Assembly: GCA_011390985.1 (NCBI GenBank)
Contig: JAABRJ010000550.1
Span: forward strand, 1 to 8,334
DNA length: 8,334 nucleotides
Direction of reading: 5' to 3'
From: Desulfobacteraceae bacterium
GTDB lineage: Bacteria; Desulfobacterota; Desulfobacteria; Desulfobacterales; JAABRJ01
Under the pieces are notes generated by a model, which was given only the letters and a program-made list of their open reading frames with translations, was not told the origin of the DNA and searched no databases. Shown here in pieces: positions 6,206-8,334 of this stretch. The position numbers and the translations under genes are program-made. The first letter of the stretch is position 1, and each line of letters starts with the position of its first letter.

Positions 6206-6958
6206 ATGCAGGTGGAATATCACAGCTGGTGGAGCCGCCACCTGGGGCGCGCGATGGCCCTCAAGGTCTACGGCCACTGGGGGGTGCCCTACATCGTCTT
6301 TCCCTGCTCGCGGGGGCGCTTTTTCGACTACGAGGGCATGGGCATGATCGCGGCCGTGGAAGGCTTTATTCAGGCGGGCAAGATCAAGCTGTTCACCGTC
6401 GACAGCATCGATGCCGAGTCCTGGTACGATTTCAGCGTGCCGCCGGCAGCCCGCAACGCCCGCCACGAAGCCTACGACCGCTACGTCGTCGAAGAGGTCG
6501 TGCCCTTCATCCGGGATCACTGCCACGGCGGCCCGGACCTGCGCCCCCTGACCACCGGCTGCAGCATGGGCGCCTACCACGCGCTCAACTTTTTCCTGAA
6601 ACACCCCGACAGCTTCGGCGGCACCATCGCCTTAAGCGGCCTCTACCGCCTGGACCGCAGCGAATTCAACCTGGGCGGCGGCGATATGACCGCGGTCTAT
6701 TTCAACTCCCCCTTGAGCTACCTGCCGGGCCTCGACGACCCGCACTATCTCCGGCGCTACCGCGACAGCAGCATCACCGTCTGCGCCGGCCAGGGGGCCT
6801 GGGATGAAGAGGCGCTGGCGGACACCCGCGAGCTGGAGGCCCTTTTGCGGGCCAAAGGGGTCCCGGCCCGGGTTGAATACTGGGGCCGCGACGTCAACCA
6901 CGACTGGCCGTGGTGGTTCCGGCAGATGAACCACTTCCTGGGGCTTCTTTACGGCTGA
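6206..6958 (+). CDS. Alpha/beta-hydrolase esterase family protein (COG4947-like)
   Basis: A 250-residue protein starting at ATG 6206, with GGGAGG at 6195-6200 (5-base spacing). Another ATG at 6201 is out of frame. The nucleophile elbow is TGCSMGAYHA, with Ser120 as the probable catalytic serine. WGRDVNHDWPWW near the C-terminus supplies the catalytic His232, the typical 'HDWPYW' ending of the esterase D-like group. The acid is likely Asp200 or Asp206 (GQGAWDEEALADT). An N-terminal GVPYIVFPCSRGRFFDYEGM and SIDAESWYD suit the oxyanion-hole region of this group. It lacks a signal peptide and is probably cytoplasmic. It follows the ATP-grasp gene by 19 bp in the same direction, so it may hydrolyse an ester or thioester in that enzyme's pathway, but the substrate is unknown. 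COG4947 is from memory of sequence style, not from a search. Confidence 0.92.
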   Translation: MQVEYHSWWSRHLGRAMALKVYGHWGVPYIVFPCSRGRFFDYEGMGMIAAVEGFIQAGKIKLFTVDSIDAESWYDFSVPPAARNARHEAYDRYVVEEVVPFIRDHCHGGPDLRPLTTGCSMGAYHALNFFLKHPDSFGGTIALSGLYRLDRSEFNLGGGDMTAVYFNSPLSYLPGLDDPHYLRRYRDSSITVCAGQGAWDEEALADTRELEALLRAKGVPARVEYWGRDVNHDWPWWFRQMNHFLGLLYG

Positions 6959-6966
6959 TGCGGCGC

Positions 6967-6981
6967 GCCCGGCAACCGGGC
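6967..6981. terminator. Hairpin between convergent genes
   Basis: GCCCGG (6967-6972), CAA, then CCGGGC (6976-6981) form a perfect 6-bp stem in the 34-bp gap between the esterase stop and the minus-strand gene's stop. The position suits a shared, two-way transcription end, but no T-run follows on either strand, so intrinsic termination would be weak. Confidence 0.35.
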
Positions 6982-6992
6982 AGGGGCGGCCT

Positions 6993-8334
6993 TCACCGCC
7001 AGTCGGCCTGCAGCTTGCCGCCGGCGTCCCGGCGAAAGGGCAGCCACACCAGGCCGAAGATCTCCAGGCTGATGTCCGTGCTCTTGGGGTTGACCAGGAC
7101 CTCGTCCAGTTCGGCCGCTGCCGGGTCCAGGGCGGTCTCGAGGCCGGCGATGTCCGCAGCAAACCGTTCTTCCAGCGCAGCCATCTCGGCCTGCAGGGCC
7201 GCAACCGTTTCCTGGGCGCGGAGCACGTCGCTCTTTTCCTTCTGCATCCGACCGGCGGATTTCAGCGCGCTGCCCATCCGGTAGGTGGTTCCGGCCGATA
7301 CGGTTTTACGGCCCAGAAAAGCGCCCAGCAGGGCGCTGCCGAAGGAAATAGCCGTTTCGGCCGTGCGCGCGCTGGCCTGCTCCTGCTCCCGGGACACCGC
7401 CTGCCCGGCGCGCATCAGGCGGTTTTTGAGGGCGCTGAAGCGTGGTTCGTACCTGCGCCGCAGCCCTTCAACCGCCAGGTCGCGCTTTTCGCGCATGGCC
7501 TGCCCCAAGCGCCCGCGAAACAAGTCCTCGGGCTCGCCGGGCTGACTGGTCAACGGGTAAAGTTTCGAACTGTAGAGGGTCAGGGGCCGGTGCTGACGCA
7601 CCCAACTCAAAAGGTTTTTCTGCCAGCTCTTGAAAGCTGCCGGTTTGCGTGCGGCGGGGGGCAATTCGGCAAATTGCGCCCCCTGAGCCGGCTGGGCGCC
7701 CAGGGAGTCGGGGTCCAGCGAAAGTTCAAACCCGTCGTCCCAGTCCAGGGGCACAGGCCCGTCGGCCAGCTGGGCGGCGACCGTCAGCGTGTGGCTGGCA
7801 TCCACCCGGTGCCGGGGGCTGCTGTAGTGAATGTCCAGGCGCCCCAGCACGGCCGGGTGGTAGACCAGCCCCGGGCCGGCCCCCGCAGCGGCCGCATAGA
7901 ACACCGCCACCCCCTGGGGCGCCAGCGGCGGAGATCCGCCGGCAATCTCCGCGGTCGGCCCGGCCGGCAACGGCAGGGCGTTTAGCGGCGGGGCCGGCGC
8001 CGGATCTTCGGCCTGGGCCGCCAGCAGGCGCTTGATCTCCTCCCGGTTCATGGGACCGCGCAGGTAGGACAGGGCCCAGCGGGTCTCGAAGATCACCGGC
8101 TGGTTCTCGTGCACGTTGTGCTGCAGAAACACCCGCTGCCCCAGCCCGGCGAGCACCTCCCCGATCTGCCGGCGGTCGAAGCCGCTGCCGGCGGCCGCCC
8201 CTTCGAGCCCATCCAGCAGCCGCTGCTTGTCGGGTTCGGTCTGGAGCCGGCCGATAAACCAGGTGCCCGTGTTGGCAAGCCCTTTGTAATCCAGGTCCAC
8301 CGGGTTCTGGGTGGCCAGCACCACCCCCAAGCCG
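6993..8334 (-). CDS. HerA/DUF87-type ATPase, C-terminal 446 residues (N-terminus outside window)
   Basis: The frame enters from the right edge and ends at a TGA (6995-6993); a TTG at 8330 lies inside the ATPase domain and is not the true start. Numbering from that TTG, residues 1-45 (VVLATQNPVDLDYKGLANTG, FIGRLQTEPDKQRLLDGLEG) are the final strand and sensor/arginine region of a HerA/FtsK-like (DUF87) ATPase. The Walker A and B motifs would lie upstream, beyond the window. A Pro/Ala-rich linker (about 108-140) leads to a globular middle region (about 141-260). Then comes a charged, helical tail with coiled-coil character (about 268-325 and 358-412), interrupted by a glycine/alanine-rich hydrophobic stretch (AISFGSALLGAFLGRKTVSA, 327-346). 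A final short domain ends in GLVWLPF. HerA-type ATPases pump DNA or remodel protein complexes; the role of this tailed version is unknown. It is convergent with the esterase gene, separated by 34 bp. Confidence 0.88.
   Translation of the reverse strand, partial: GLGVVLATQNPVDLDYKGLANTGTWFIGRLQTEPDKQRLLDGLEGAAAGSGFDRRQIGEVLAGLGQRVFLQHNVHENQPVIFETRWALSYLRGPMNREEIKRLLAAQAEDPAPAPPLNALPLPAGPTAEIAGGSPPLAPQGVAVFYAAAAGAGPGLVYHPAVLGRLDIHYSSPRHRVDASHTLTVAAQLADGPVPLDWDDGFELSLDPDSLGAQPAQGAQFAELPPAARKPAAFKSWQKNLLSWVRQHRPLTLYSSKLYPLTSQPGEPEDLFRGRLGQAMREKRDLAVEGLRRRYEPRFSALKNRLMRAGQAVSREQEQASARTAETAISFGSALLGAFLGRKTVSAGTTYRMGSALKSAGRMQKEKSDVLRAQETVAALQAEMAALEERFAADIAGLETALDPAAAELDEVLVNPKSTDISLEIFGLVWLPFRRDAGGKLQADWR

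Overview
This is a GC-rich chromosomal window (roughly two-thirds G+C, strong G/C bias at third codon positions). It carries five complete or partial plus-strand genes, plus a minus-strand gene running in from the right edge. The organism is most likely a Gram-negative, deltaproteobacterial (Desulfobacterota-like) bacterium. That placement is an impression from gene style and composition; no rRNA or other marker is present. I see no IS element, tRNA, rRNA, CRISPR array or phage gene.

Left part (1-2139): the 3' end of a conserved gene of unknown function is followed by a 240-bp gap with a plausible sigma70-type promoter. Next is a protein with three four-cysteine zinc ribbons fused to an FGE-sulfatase (SUMF1-type) domain that lacks the two catalytic cysteines of true formylglycine-generating enzymes. 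The following 570 bp hold no intact gene. They contain what looks like a frameshifted coding remnant, a terminator-like hairpin with six Ts, a short ORF with a good ribosome binding site, and a leader that can fold over the ribosome binding site of the next gene.

Middle (2140-4891): a full-length MgtE-type magnesium channel/transporter is followed after 31 bp by a polytopic membrane protein of the MOP (MATE/Wzx/ANK-like) type. The two are probably co-transcribed.

Right part (4892-8334): after a 131-bp gap with a weak promoter candidate come an ATP-grasp ligase and, 19 bp later, an alpha/beta-hydrolase esterase. They look like a two-gene cytoplasmic unit whose substrate cannot be read from sequence. 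A GC hairpin separates this unit from a convergent minus-strand gene encoding the C-terminal part of a HerA/DUF87-type ATPase with a long coiled-coil tail; its P-loop lies beyond the right edge.

Most notable for follow-up are the putative RNA switch in front of mgtE, the catalytic-residue loss in the zinc-ribbon/SUMF1 protein, the broken gene behind it, and the ATP-grasp/esterase pair next to an orphan MOP-type exporter.
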